64,000 nt of DNA from positions 460,987-524,986 of the forward strand of contig NZ_JBITLV010000004.1 of NCBI RefSeq assembly GCF_044465595.1. The letters are read 5' to 3'. This document shows positions 49,634 to 57,584 of the stretch, piece after piece. Source of the DNA: Spongisporangium articulatum. GTDB taxonomy: Bacteria; Actinomycetota; Actinomycetes; Actinomycetales; Kineosporiaceae. Numbering within the stretch: position 1 is the stretch's first letter; the number at the start of each line of letters is the position of its first letter. Below the pieces are notes generated by a model. The model was given only the letters and a program-made list of their open reading frames with translations, did not search any database and was not told the DNA's origin. The translations under genes were made by a program, and so were the position numbers.

Positions 49634-50662
49634 TCAGGGCGGGGTGAGGCGGGACCGGAGCAGGCGGCGGTAGGACTCCAGGCGCGCCGGGCCGGCAGGG
49701 CCCGCATGACCGGCCGCCACCCAGGCGTCGAGGCCGCACTCCGGCTCGTCGTGACTGCACCCGCGCGGGCAGTCCTCGGTGCCGCCGGCCAGGTCCTCGA
49801 ACGCGTTGAGCAGCCGGTCGGGGTCGACGTGGGCCAGCCCGAACGAGCGGATGCCCGGGGTGTCGACCACCCAGCCACCGTCGGGCAGGGCCAGGGCCAC
49901 CGCCGACGTCGACGTGTGCCGGCCTCGCCCGGTCACGTCGTTGACCCGGCCCGTGGCCCGGTCGGCCGTCGGGACCAGGGCGTTGACCAGCGTCGACTTC
50001 CCGACCCCCGAGTGGCCCACGAACACGGTGACCCGGCCCTCGAGCCGGGCGCGGACGCCGTCCGTGCCCTCCAGTTCCCCGCCGGGGCCCCGGCGGGTGA
50101 CCAGATACGGGACATCCAGCGCGGCGAAGTTCGCGAGGAACGGGGCCGGGTCGGCCAGGTCGGCCTTGGTCAGCACGATCACCGGCTCGATCCCCGCGTC
50201 GTAGGCGGCCACCAGGCAGCGGTCGATCAGGCCGGTGCGCGGTTCCGGGTCGGCGACGGCGGTGACGACCGCCAGCTGGTCGGCGTTGGCCACGATCACC
50301 CGCTCGACCGGGTCGTTGTCGTCGGCGCTGCGCCGCAACACCGACGTCCGCTCGACCACCCGCACGATCCGGGCCAGCGAGCCGGGGCTGCCCGAGACGT
50401 CGCCGACCAGTTCGACCCGGTCGCCCACGACGACCGACGCCCGGCCCAGCTCGCGGGCCTTCATCGCGACGACGGGCTCGGCGGCCGGGTCGGCACCGGT
50501 GAAGGAGCCCAGTAGGCAGCCGTAGCGGCCGCGGTCGACCGTGACCACCTGGGCCGGCACGGCGTTCGCATGCCGGGGCCGGTCCTTCGTGCGGGGGCGC
50601 GAACCGCGGGGGTTGGCCCGGACCCGGACCTGGTCCTCGTCGTCCCGGGGCCCCCGGCTCAT
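49634..50662 (-). CDS. rsgA: ribosome small-subunit-dependent GTPase A
   Basis: Circularly permuted GTPase that checks late 30S assembly, 342 residues. Motif order is permuted: VLTKADLADP (G4) comes first, then GHSGVGKSTLVNAL (G1) and DTPGIRSFG (G3). The C-terminal zinc site is CPRGCSHDEPECG. ATG 50662 with GAGGGGG about 6 nt upstream; 10 bp after the aroA stop, so an operon. The aroA-rsgA pair is conserved in actinobacteria. Confidence 0.93.
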   Translation of the reverse strand: MSRGPRDDEDQVRVRANPRGSRPRTKDRPRHANAVPAQVVTVDRGRYGCLLGSFTGADPAAEPVVAMKARELGRASVVVGDRVELVGDVSGSPGSLARIVRVVERTSVLRRSADDNDPVERVIVANADQLAVVTAVADPEPRTGLIDRCLVAAYDAGIEPVIVLTKADLADPAPFLANFAALDVPYLVTRRGPGGELEGTDGVRARLEGRVTVFVGHSGVGKSTLVNALVPTADRATGRVNDVTGRGRHTSTSAVALALPDGGWVVDTPGIRSFGLAHVDPDRLLNAFEDLAGGTEDCPRGCSHDEPECGLDAWVAAGHAGPAGPARLESYRRLLRSRLTPP

Positions 50663-50672
50663 GCGTGCCCCC

Positions 50673-51968
50673 TCAAGAGCCCTGCAGCATCCGGTTCCAC
50701 AGCTGCGTGAACTCCGGCAGCGTCTTCGCGGTGGTGCCGATGTTCTCGACCTGCACGCCCGGCACCCGCAGCCCGAGCACGGCCCCGGCGGTGGCCAGCC
50801 GGTGGTCGTCGTAGGTGTGGAAGACGCCCGCGTGCAGCGGGGCGGGCGTGATGATCAACCCGTCCTCGGTCTCCACGACCTTGCCGCCCAGCCCGTTCAG
50901 CTCGGTGGCCAGAGCGGCCAGCCGGTCGGTCTCATGACCGCGCAGATGCGCGATTCCCCGCAGGTGCGAAGGGGTTTCGGCCAGGGCGGCGAGGGCGGCC
51001 ACGACGGGCGTGAGCTCGCCCGCGGCGTGCAGGTCGGCGTCCAGCCCGTACAGCTCGCCCGTGCCGGTGACGGTCAGCCCGTCGCGGTCGAGGGACACCT
51101 CGGCGCCCATCTGGTCGAGCAGGTCGCGCAGGTTGTCGCCCGCCTGGGTCGTGTACTGCGGCCAGCCCGGCACCCGGACCTGCCCGCCCAGCACGGCCGC
51201 CGCGGCCAGGAAGGGCGCCGCGTTCGACAGGTCGGGTTCGACCAGGACGTCGAGCCCACCCATCCGGCCCGGCTCCACCCGCCAGCGCTCGGGTTCGCCG
51301 TCGTCGATCACCACGCCGACGTCGCGCAGCGCCTCGACCGTCATCGTCACGTGCGGCTCGCTGGGGATCGGCCCGCCCGTGTTGAGCACCGTCAGGCCCT
51401 CGTCGAACCGGGCTCCGGCCAGCAGCAGGGCCGAGACGAACTGGGACGACGAGCTGGCGTCGATGCGCACCGTCCCGCCCGCGACCCGGCCCGTGCCCTT
51501 CACCGTGAACGGCAGGCTGCCCGTGCCCCCGTCGTCCACCTCGACGCCCAGGTCGCGCAGGGCGGCCACGATCGGGGCCATCGGGCGTTCGCGGGCCCGC
51601 GGGTCCCCGTCGAAGGCGACGTCCCCGGTGGCCAGGGCCGCGACCGGCGGCAGGAACCGCATCACGGTTCCGGCCAGGCCGGTGTCGACGGTGGTGGGCC
51701 CGCGCAGTTCGCCGGGCACGACCAGCCAGTCCTGGCCGAAGTCGCCGCTGGCCGTCACGTCCTCCACCCGGACGCCGAGCTGCCCCAGCGCCCGGGCCAT
51801 CAGCACCGTGTCGCGCGAGCGCAGCGGAGAGCGCAGCCGCGACGGCTCGGCGGCCAGGGCCGCGAGCACGAGGTACCGGTTGGTCAGCGACTTCGACCCC
51901 GGCAGCGCCACCACCGCGTCGAGCTCGCGCTCAGGCGTGGGGGCCGGCCACAGATCGTCCTCGCTCAT
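50673..51968 (-). CDS. aroA: 3-phosphoshikimate 1-carboxyvinyltransferase (EPSP synthase)
   Basis: Sixth enzyme of the shikimate pathway, joining shikimate 3-phosphate and phosphoenolpyruvate, 431 residues. It has ALPGSKSLTNRYLVLAA at the N-terminus, the phosphoenolpyruvate region DTGLAGTVMRFLPP, DASSSSQFVSALLL, and catalytic TYDDHRLATAGAVLGL near the C-terminus. Typical length. Followed by rsgA. The DoxX gene upstream on the same strand is 11 bp away, so transcription may come from its promoter. Confidence 0.95.
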   Translation of the reverse strand: MSEDDLWPAPTPERELDAVVALPGSKSLTNRYLVLAALAAEPSRLRSPLRSRDTVLMARALGQLGVRVEDVTASGDFGQDWLVVPGELRGPTTVDTGLAGTVMRFLPPVAALATGDVAFDGDPRARERPMAPIVAALRDLGVEVDDGGTGSLPFTVKGTGRVAGGTVRIDASSSSQFVSALLLAGARFDEGLTVLNTGGPIPSEPHVTMTVEALRDVGVVIDDGEPERWRVEPGRMGGLDVLVEPDLSNAAPFLAAAAVLGGQVRVPGWPQYTTQAGDNLRDLLDQMGAEVSLDRDGLTVTGTGELYGLDADLHAAGELTPVVAALAALAETPSHLRGIAHLRGHETDRLAALATELNGLGGKVVETEDGLIITPAPLHAGVFHTYDDHRLATAGAVLGLRVPGVQVENIGTTAKTLPEFTQLWNRMLQGS

Positions 51969-51979
51969 GACACGCGAGA

Positions 51980-52531
51980 CTAACCAATCGGGTGGGGCGC
52001 CTTCTCCACGATCTTGTGCGCCTGCAGGGCGGCGGTCTTACGGGCCTCGCGGGCGGCGCGCTTGGCGTCCTTGGTGGCCCGCTTCGTCTCCTTGGCGCCC
52101 TGCTTGGCCGCCTTGCGCGTGCGGTAGCCGACGCCGGGCCGGCCGGCGGTGTCGACCGCGGCCAGCAGCGCCCCGCCGACCAGGCCGAGGTTCTTGATGA
52201 ACAGGGTCTGCTGGGCGGCCCGCAGCTGCGGGTCCTTCTCCTGCCAGAACGGCTGGCTGGTCTGCACGACCGGTGCGGTCAGCACCAGGGCCAGCGCCGA
52301 CAGGCGCGGCAGCTTGCCCAGCGCGAGCAGGGAGCCCGCCACGATGGTCACGCCACCCGCGGCGCGCACGATCAACTCGGGGTCGGCCTGCACCGGCGCC
52401 ACCTGCGTCACCTGGTCGAGCACCGGGCGGGCGGCCTCGGCCTGCGGGCCCGGATGGCGTACGGCCTGGACCCCGCTGTCGATGAGCGGGGCGGCGAGCA
52501 GCGGGCGGGCGAGGCGGCGGACGATCGTCAT
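51980..52531 (-). CDS. DoxX family membrane protein
   Basis: Protein of 183 residues with three or four membrane helices (LLAAPLIDSGVQAV; GVTIVAGSLLALGKL; ALALVLTAPVVQTS; NLGLVGGALLAAVDT). The C-terminal 50 residues are Ala/Lys/Arg-rich and probably helical (KQGAKETKRATKDAKRAAR). DoxX proteins are quinone-linked or redox stress membrane proteins, and in mycobacteria DoxX is linked to sodA and SseA. Upstream of aroA-rsgA and probably co-transcribed. Confidence 0.8.
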   Translation of the reverse strand: MTIVRRLARPLLAAPLIDSGVQAVRHPGPQAEAARPVLDQVTQVAPVQADPELIVRAAGGVTIVAGSLLALGKLPRLSALALVLTAPVVQTSQPFWQEKDPQLRAAQQTLFIKNLGLVGGALLAAVDTAGRPGVGYRTRKAAKQGAKETKRATKDAKRAAREARKTAALQAHKIVEKAPHPIG

Positions 52532-52608
52532 GTCTCTTTGGTACCGCGTCGCGAGGTCCGGGGCGACCCGACATGACCATGGACGCAGGCTGGGGAAGAC
52601 TGGCCCGC

Positions 52609-53427
52609 ATGTGCGGTCGCTACGCCTCCAGCCGGACCCCCGAGGACCTCGTCGAGATGTTCGACGTGGAGGAGGTCGAGCTACCCGACGTCGCTCCGCA
52701 GGCCAACTTCAACGTGGCCCCGACGAGCACGTCGCCGATCGTGCTGGAACGGCAGAAGCAGGGCGAGGACGACGACCCGCCCGTGGTCACTCGCCAGCTG
52801 CGCTGGCTCACGTGGGGGTTGGTGCCCTCGTGGGCCAAGGACGCCACCGGCGGCGCCCGGATGATCAACGCCCGGGCGGAGTCGCTGTTGGAGAAGCCCG
52901 CCTTCAAGCGGGCGGCGACCGCCCGGCGCTGCCTGGTGCCGGCCGACGGCTGGTACGAGTGGCAGGCCAGCCCGACCGAGAAGGTGAACGGCAAGCCGCG
53001 CAAGCAGCCGTTCTTCATGCGGTTGAGCGGCGGTGAGGAGCTGGCCTTCGCCGGGATCTACGAGTTCTGGCGCGACCAGGAGAAGCACGCCGACGACGAA
53101 ACCGCTTGGCTGGTCACGTATTCCATCGTTACGACGGCCGCCGAGCCCGGCCTGGACACCATCCACGACCGGATGCCGTTCGTCGTGCCGTCCGATCGGT
53201 GGGCCGCGTGGCTCGACCCGGCCGAACGCGACCCCGACACCGTGCGCGCGCTGCTGGAGCCGCCGGAACCCGGCCGGTTCGAGGCCCTGCCGGTGACGAC
53301 GCGGGTGAACTCGGTGCGCAACAACGGTCCGGAACTGCTGGAACCGGCCCCGCTGGACACCCTGGCCGGCGTCGTCGACCCCTCGACCGGCGAGCTGATC
53401 GGCTCCGACACGGTCCCCCTGTTCTGA
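52609..53427 (+). CDS. SRAP/HMCES-family abasic-site sensor (YedK-type)
   Basis: Protein of 272 residues that forms a covalent link with abasic sites in single-stranded DNA. ATG 52609 is certain because Cys2 must be exposed after Met removal (MCGRYASS). Other active-site blocks are NARAESLLEKPAFK, PADGWYEWQ (catalytic Glu in FAGIYEFW region) and HDRMPFV (His). Divergent from DoxX. From general knowledge a SRAP gene lies near aroA in mycobacteria too. No lexA box is obvious in 52532-52608. Confidence 0.92.
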   Translation: MCGRYASSRTPEDLVEMFDVEEVELPDVAPQANFNVAPTSTSPIVLERQKQGEDDDPPVVTRQLRWLTWGLVPSWAKDATGGARMINARAESLLEKPAFKRAATARRCLVPADGWYEWQASPTEKVNGKPRKQPFFMRLSGGEELAFAGIYEFWRDQEKHADDETAWLVTYSIVTTAAEPGLDTIHDRMPFVVPSDRWAAWLDPAERDPDTVRALLEPPEPGRFEALPVTTRVNSVRNNGPELLEPAPLDTLAGVVDPSTGELIGSDTVPLF

Positions 53428-53480
53428 CCTGACGGACCGACCGACCGAGGCCGCGCCCGGACTGGACGTCCTTCCTGCGG

Positions 53481-53675
53481 CTTTGCACTGAACGCCGATC
53501 GGCGTTCGCGCCCGATCCTCGACGCGGCTTTCGACTCATCCTGGTCTCGGTCGTGTCTCGAGCCGGCGCGGCTGAGGCCTCGGGCGAGCCCTCCGAAGAC
53601 GCGGTACCGCGAGACGCGGCGGTGACCACGTCCGCGGTCCGGGCCGCTGAACGCCGATCGGCGTTCAGTGCAAAG
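53481..53675. repeat. MITE-like element with 27-bp terminal inverted repeats
   Basis: Perfect inverted ends at 53481-53507 and 53649-53675 (CTTTGCACT then an 18-bp palindrome GAACGCCGATCGGCGTTC). The 141-bp interior has no ORF. No target duplication is clear at the flanks. It sits between two genes on the same strand and its right end is 21 bp before the next start codon. A non-autonomous transposable element is the likeliest reading; two copies of the 18-bp palindrome could also be binding sites. Confidence 0.6.
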
Positions 53676-53696
53676 CACTCACGGCATGATGGGCCG

Positions 53697-54464
53697 ATGC
53701 CGCGCCCCGTCCCTCGTCGCCGCCCCTCGTCCGGTCCCGTCGGGCCGGTTGCCGTGGTCCGTCCTGCGGTCCGGGGGGCCGTGCCGGAACCCGAGCTCCT
53801 CGACGCCGAGACGCCGTTGGGACCGGGCCGGTTCCACCTGTCGTGGCCCGGGGCGAGCTCGACCGGGGTGCTGGTGGTCGGGCACGGCGCGGGCGGGGGA
53901 GTGGGGGCCACGGACATCGTCGCCGCGCGCCAGGCCGCCTACGAACTCGGCTGGGTCGTCGCGCTGTACGAGCAGCCGTGGAAGGTGGCCGGCGGCCGGG
54001 TCGCGCCCGCGCCGCCGCGCCTGGACGTCGGCTGGCTGGCCGGGATGGAGACCCTGACCACCGCGCTCGGCGAGCGCGGGATCACGACCGCGGCGGACGG
54101 CGTCCCCCTGGTTCTCGGCGGCCGCTCGGCCGGGGCGCGGGTCGCGTGCCGCACGGCCGAGCAGCTGGGGGCGGCCGGCGTCCTGTGCCTGGCGTTCCCG
54201 CTGCACCCACCGGGCCGGCCCGAGAAGTCGCGGGCCTTCGAGCTGCTCGGTGCCGGAGTGCCGCGGTTGGTCGTGCAGGGCGAGCGGGACCCGTTCGGGC
54301 GACCCGAGGAGTACGGCGAGGTCCTGGCGGAGGCGAACGGCGGCGTCCGGCTGGTCCCGGTTCCCGGTGACCACAGCCTGCGCTCGGCGCCTCCGGTCCG
54401 CGCGGCCGTCGGCGAATGGCTGGGGTCGCTTCCCGGAATGCTCCGGCGGGGCTCCGTGTTGTGA
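53697..54464 (+). CDS. alpha/beta hydrolase (KANL3/Tex30-like)
   Basis: Hydrolase of 255 residues from ATG 53697. Nucleophile elbow LGGRSAGARVACR (Ser), acid in VQGERDPFG and His in VPGDHSLR. The N-terminal 35 residues are basic and Pro-rich. A weak -10 (CATGAT, 53685-53690) lies 6 nt before the start. Substrate unknown. Its last codons contain the sigma-R promoter of the next gene. Confidence 0.8.
   Translation: MPRPVPRRRPSSGPVGPVAVVRPAVRGAVPEPELLDAETPLGPGRFHLSWPGASSTGVLVVGHGAGGGVGATDIVAARQAAYELGWVVALYEQPWKVAGGRVAPAPPRLDVGWLAGMETLTTALGERGITTAADGVPLVLGGRSAGARVACRTAEQLGAAGVLCLAFPLHPPGRPEKSRAFELLGAGVPRLVVQGERDPFGRPEEYGEVLAEANGGVRLVPVPGDHSLRSAPPVRAAVGEWLGSLPGMLRRGSVL
54435..54460 (+). promoter_or_regulatory. 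sigma-R-type autoregulatory promoter
   Basis: GGAAT (54435-54439), 18-bp spacer, GTT (54458-54460): an exact match to the GGAAT-N18-GTT pattern of SigR/SigH promoters. It lies at the 3' end of the hydrolase gene, about 165 bp before sigR. It would let sigma-R drive its own expression under thiol-oxidative stress. Confidence 0.8.
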
Positions 54465-54626
54465 GGTTCGGGTGCCCATGGGGTGCCCACCGTGAACCGA
54501 AACAGAGGGAGCGCGACGAACTTGTTCCTCGTGACCACGCCCGTCGAATCGGCCGGCCAGTCGTTGGGCCGGACCTCAGGCGCCTGGGCGGGTGGCTCGA
54601 CACCCGTGCAGCTAGGCTCTTTGGCA

Positions 54627-55271
54627 ATGGACGCCAACAACGGGCGCGCCCCGGCCTCGGAGAGCGCGCAGGAACGCTCGGACCGGTTCGAGCGTGAAGC
54701 CCTGCAGTACCTGGACCAGCTCTACTCGGCCGCGCTGCGGATGACCCGCAACCCCAGCGACGCCGAGGACCTGGTGCAGGAGACCTTCACGAAGGCCTTC
54801 GCGTCCTTCCACCAGTACCAGCCCGGCACGAACCTGAAGGCCTGGCTGTACCGCATCCTGACGAACGCCTACATCAACACGTACCGGAAGAAGCAGCGCG
54901 AACCGCAGCAGTCCCAGACGGACGACATCGAGGACTGGCAGATCGCGCGGGCCGAGTCGCACACCTCCACGGGCCTGCGCTCGGCGGAGGCGGAGGCCCT
55001 GGACCGCCTGCCCGACTCGGACGTGAAGACGGCCCTCCAGTCGATTCCCGAGGAGTTCCGCATCGCGGTGTACCTCGCGGACGTCGAGGGCTTCGCATAC
55101 CGGGAGATCGCGGACATCATGGGTACGCCGATCGGTACCGTGATGTCGCGGCTGCACCGCGGTCGGCGGCAGCTGCGTGGTCTGCTGGAGGAGTACGCGC
55201 GCGAGCGCGGCATCACCGGTGCCACGCCGGCTGAGACCACCCCGGAACCGGTACAGGACGGCGCGGCATGA
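54627..55271 (+). CDS. sigR: ECF sigma factor SigR/SigH (thiol-oxidative stress)
   Basis: Sigma factor of 214 residues with sigma-2 (YSAALRMTRNPSDAEDLVQE) and sigma-4 (VYLADVEGFAYREIADIMG, TVMSRLHRGRRQLR) regions, activating thioredoxin, mycothiol and proteolysis genes when disulfide stress frees it from its anti-sigma factor. ATG 54627 lies 8 nt after TAGGCT (54613-54618), a leaderless housekeeping start. The frame stays open upstream to GTG 54483, so transcripts from the sigma-R promoter could yield an N-terminally extended form (up to 48 extra residues; TTG 54522 with GGGAG upstream is another start), as known for sigma-R-prime of Streptomyces. Followed by a mini-ORF and rsrA. Confidence 0.92.
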   Translation: MDANNGRAPASESAQERSDRFEREALQYLDQLYSAALRMTRNPSDAEDLVQETFTKAFASFHQYQPGTNLKAWLYRILTNAYINTYRKKQREPQQSQTDDIEDWQIARAESHTSTGLRSAEAEALDRLPDSDVKTALQSIPEEFRIAVYLADVEGFAYREIADIMGTPIGTVMSRLHRGRRQLRGLLEEYARERGITGATPAETTPEPVQDGAA

Positions 55272-55318
55272 ACCACCACGTTGTGAACGCAGAGATGGCC
55301 CCGAAGGAGTGGCAATGA
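55268..55318 (+). CDS. 16-codon ORF bridging sigR and rsrA
   Basis: MNHHVVNAEMAPKEWQ. Its ATG overlaps the sigR stop (ATGA, 55268-55271) and its TGA overlaps the rsrA ATG (ATGA, 55315-55318), so ribosomes leaving sigR could translate straight through to rsrA. The AAGGAG ribosome binding site of rsrA lies inside it. A coupling device is more likely than a functional peptide. Confidence 0.4.
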   Translation: MNHHVVNAEMAPKEWQ

Positions 55319-55578
55319 GCTGCGGAGCACCTGACGACCCGGACTGCTCGCAGGTCCTGAACCAGGTCTACGAGTACCTGGACGGCGAGCTGAGTCCCGC
55401 GGACCTGCTGAAGATCCGTGAGCACCTCGACGACTGCGGCCCGTGCCTGCAGCAGTACGACCTGGACGTGGCGCTGAAGGCGCTGGTCCGGCGCAGCTGC
55501 GGGTGTGACCAGGCGCCCGTCGAGCTGCGTGAGCGGATCCTGCTGAAGATCTCCGAGGTCCGCGTCCAGCTGGGTTGA
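55315..55578 (+). CDS. rsrA: zinc-binding redox anti-sigma factor RsrA/RshA
   Basis: Anti-sigma factor of 87 residues that holds SigR in the reduced state. The ZAS motif HLDDCGPC (His-x3-Cys-x2-Cys) is at about residue 40, with further cysteines (SCGAPDDPDC; RRSCGC). Oxidation of the cysteines releases zinc and SigR. ATG 55315 has AAGGAG 5 nt upstream. Followed by a terminator hairpin (55597-55631). Confidence 0.93.
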   Translation: MSCGAPDDPDCSQVLNQVYEYLDGELSPADLLKIREHLDDCGPCLQQYDLDVALKALVRRSCGCDQAPVELRERILLKISEVRVQLG

Positions 55579-55596
55579 GATGTCCTAGAACGGGTT

Positions 55597-55631
55597 CGCG
55601 CCCGGTACCCCTGAGCGGGGTGCCGGGCGCG
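55597..55631 (+). terminator. hairpin terminator of the sigR-rsrA operon
   Basis: CGCGCCCGGTACCCC / GGGGTGCCGGGCGCG, 15-bp stem with one G-T pair, loop TGAGC, followed by ACACGCTTTGG. It starts 19 bp after rsrA. Confidence 0.75.
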
Positions 55632-55664
55632 ACACGCTTTGGGTGCCTTCGAGTCGTCGAGGAC

Positions 55665-55739
55665 TCAGGCGTTGGGCCGGCGACCGTGGTTCGCCTTGTT
55701 GCCCTTGCGGGAGCGCCGCTTCCGTCCGCGCTTGCTCAT
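55665..55739 (-). CDS. 50S ribosomal protein bL37 (24 aa)
   Basis: Tiny, extremely basic protein starting MSKRGRKRRSRKGNKAN and ending HGRRPNA. Matches actinobacterial bL37, which is seen in mycobacterial ribosome structures. GAGGAG lies 8 nt before ATG 55739. Too short for default gene callers. Convergent with rsrA and divergent from the biotin-carrier gene. Confidence 0.88.
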   Translation of the reverse strand: MSKRGRKRRSRKGNKANHGRRPNA

Positions 55740-55825
55740 GGTGGAATCTCCTCGGTGGACCTACGTGGTGCTTGTCGGTCCATCCTGTCACGCGCAACCG
55801 GGTCGAGACGAAAGGCGGTGGCCGC

Positions 55826-56041
55826 ATGGCCGAGGAGGTGCACGCCGAACTGGTCGGCAACGTGCTCCGGGTGGAGGTGGTGCCCGGTCAGCGGGTCACC
55901 CCGGAGGACTCCCTGTTGATCCTGGAGTCCATGAAGATGGAGATCCCCGTACATCCGGAACACGCCGGGCGGGTCAGCTCCGTCGCGGTCGCCGCGGGCG
56001 ACGTCGTCTCGGAGGGGGACCTGCTCGTCGTCCTCGAGTAG
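55826..56041 (+). CDS. biotin/lipoyl-attachment domain protein (71 aa)
   Basis: Free-standing biotinyl domain with the attachment Lys in LILESMKMEIPV near residue 39 and the symmetric strands GDVVSEGDLLVVLE. AAAGGCGG lies about 9 nt before ATG 55826. Mycobacterial relatives (TB7.3 type) lie beside the SigH-RshA genes, as here. It could serve a carboxylase encoded elsewhere; none is in the window. Confidence 0.88.
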   Translation: MAEEVHAELVGNVLRVEVVPGQRVTPEDSLLILESMKMEIPVHPEHAGRVSSVAVAAGDVVSEGDLLVVLE

Positions 56042-56085
56042 GCGTTCCGTTCAAGGTCACCCGGACGGCGGTCGATGCTCTGCAG

Positions 56086-57174
56086 GTGAGCCGCGCCACC
56101 GTGTCGATCGTGCCGTACCTGAAAGCCCTCACCGAGCTGTTCGGGTCTGACCTGCACTGCAAGGTCGGCTCGGCCCCGCGGGTCCGGCTGGACGGTGTCC
56201 TGCGCAAGCTCGACGCCCCCATGCTCACGCAGGAGGACACCGAGGCGATGGCCAACGAGCTGATGCGGGAGGACCTCCGCCAGGAGTTCGCCCGCACGCA
56301 CGAGGCCGACTTCGCGTTCTCGCTGTCGGGCGTCGGCCGGTTCCGGGTCAACGTCTTCCGGGCCCGGGGGGCGGTCGGCCTGGTGATCCGGCGGGTCGCG
56401 ATCGGCGCGATCCCGCTCGACGAGCTGGGCCTGCCCGAGGCCATCGGCACGCTGGCCATGGAGCGCCGGGGCCTGGTGCTGGTCACGGGCCCGACCGGGT
56501 GCGGCAAGACGACGACGCTGGCCGGGATGATCGACAAGATCAACGCCGAGCGCGAGTGTCACATCGTCACGATCGAGGACCCGATCGAGATCCTGCACGA
56601 GGACCAGCTGAGCATGGTCAACCAGCGCGAGGTCAAGGTCGACACGGCCGGCTTCCACGTGGCGCTGCGCTCGGCGATGCGGCAGGACCCGGACGTCATC
56701 CTGATCGGCGAGATGCGCGACCAGGAGACCGTGCACGCGGCGCTGTCCGCCGCCGAGACGGGGCACTTCGTGCTCTCCACGCTGCACACCCAGAACGCGC
56801 AGGAGACGATCGCCCGGATCATCGACTTCTTCCCGCCGCACGAGCAGGCGCAGATCCGGATCTCGCTGGCCGGCGCCCTGCGCGGCATCATCGGCCAGCG
56901 CCTCGTGCCCCGCTCCGACAGCCTGGGCCGGTGCCTGGCGGTGGAACTGCTGGTCAACACGGGGCGGGTCGCCGAGGCGATCGCGGACCCCGACAAGACG
57001 TCGAGCATCACGGAACTCATCAAGGAGGGCGGGTTCTACGGGATGCAGACGTTCGACCACCACATCATCTCGATGATCCGTGACGGCCTGGTGACCGTGG
57101 AGGACGGCGTGCAGGCGGCGAGCAACCCGCACGACGTGATCGTCGACCTGCGCCGGATGGGCCTGGTCGCGTAG
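56086..57174 (+). CDS. PilT-like secretion/pilus ATPase, solitary
   Basis: Hexameric motor ATPase of 362 residues. Walker A VTGPTGCGKTTTLAG near residue 130, IVTIEDPIE (Asp box), DPDVILIGEMRDQET (Walker B) and LSTLHTQNAQETIARI (His box) are intact, followed by a PilT-type C-terminus. GTG 56086 or GTG 56101 are both possible starts; neither has a strong ribosome binding site. PilT retracts type IV pili, yet no pilin, PilB or PilC gene lies nearby. In some actinobacteria a lone PilT-like gene occurs; its role is unknown. Confidence 0.85.
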   Translation: MSRATVSIVPYLKALTELFGSDLHCKVGSAPRVRLDGVLRKLDAPMLTQEDTEAMANELMREDLRQEFARTHEADFAFSLSGVGRFRVNVFRARGAVGLVIRRVAIGAIPLDELGLPEAIGTLAMERRGLVLVTGPTGCGKTTTLAGMIDKINAERECHIVTIEDPIEILHEDQLSMVNQREVKVDTAGFHVALRSAMRQDPDVILIGEMRDQETVHAALSAAETGHFVLSTLHTQNAQETIARIIDFFPPHEQAQIRISLAGALRGIIGQRLVPRSDSLGRCLAVELLVNTGRVAEAIADPDKTSSITELIKEGGFYGMQTFDHHIISMIRDGLVTVEDGVQAASNPHDVIVDLRRMGLVA

Positions 57175-57197
57175 GCGTCTCGGTCTAGGCTGGCGCG

Positions 57198-57584
57198 ATG
57201 GCCGAACCGCGTTCCGCAGAGCTGATTTTCGTCGTCTCGGACGACGACACCGCCATCGCGCTCGGCAGCGGCGACGTGCCGGTGCTGGCCACCCCGCGGC
57301 TGCTGGCCTGGTGCGAGGCGGCGACGGTGGCCGCGGTCGGCGGGACGTCGTCCGGCGGGGACACGAGCGTGGGCACGCGGGTGACCCTCGAACATCTGAA
57401 GGCCTCACCCGTCGGGGCGCGGGTGCTGGTGCGGGCGGAGATGACCTACGGAGACGGCCGCTATGTGCGGTTCGCCGTCACGGCCCACGACGGCGGCGAC
57501 GCCGAGCGCCTGGTCGCCACGGCGGAGGTCACGCGCGTGGTCGTCAATCGCGAGCGCTTCCTGGCCCGCCTACCCAGAAGTTGA
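57198..57584 (+). CDS. hotdog thioesterase (FlK-like)
   Basis: Protein of 128 residues of the fluoroacetyl-CoA thioesterase-like fold: ATPRLLAWCEAATVAAV (central helix), TSVGTRVTLEHLKASPVGA and VRAEMTYGDGRYVRF. ATG 57198 lies 6 nt after TAGGCT (57186-57191), leaderless. Substrate is likely an acyl-CoA. Its stop lies in the left arm of the palindrome at 57577. Confidence 0.8.
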   Translation: MAEPRSAELIFVVSDDDTAIALGSGDVPVLATPRLLAWCEAATVAAVGGTSSGGDTSVGTRVTLEHLKASPVGARVLVRAEMTYGDGRYVRFAVTAHDGGDAERLVATAEVTRVVVNRERFLARLPRS

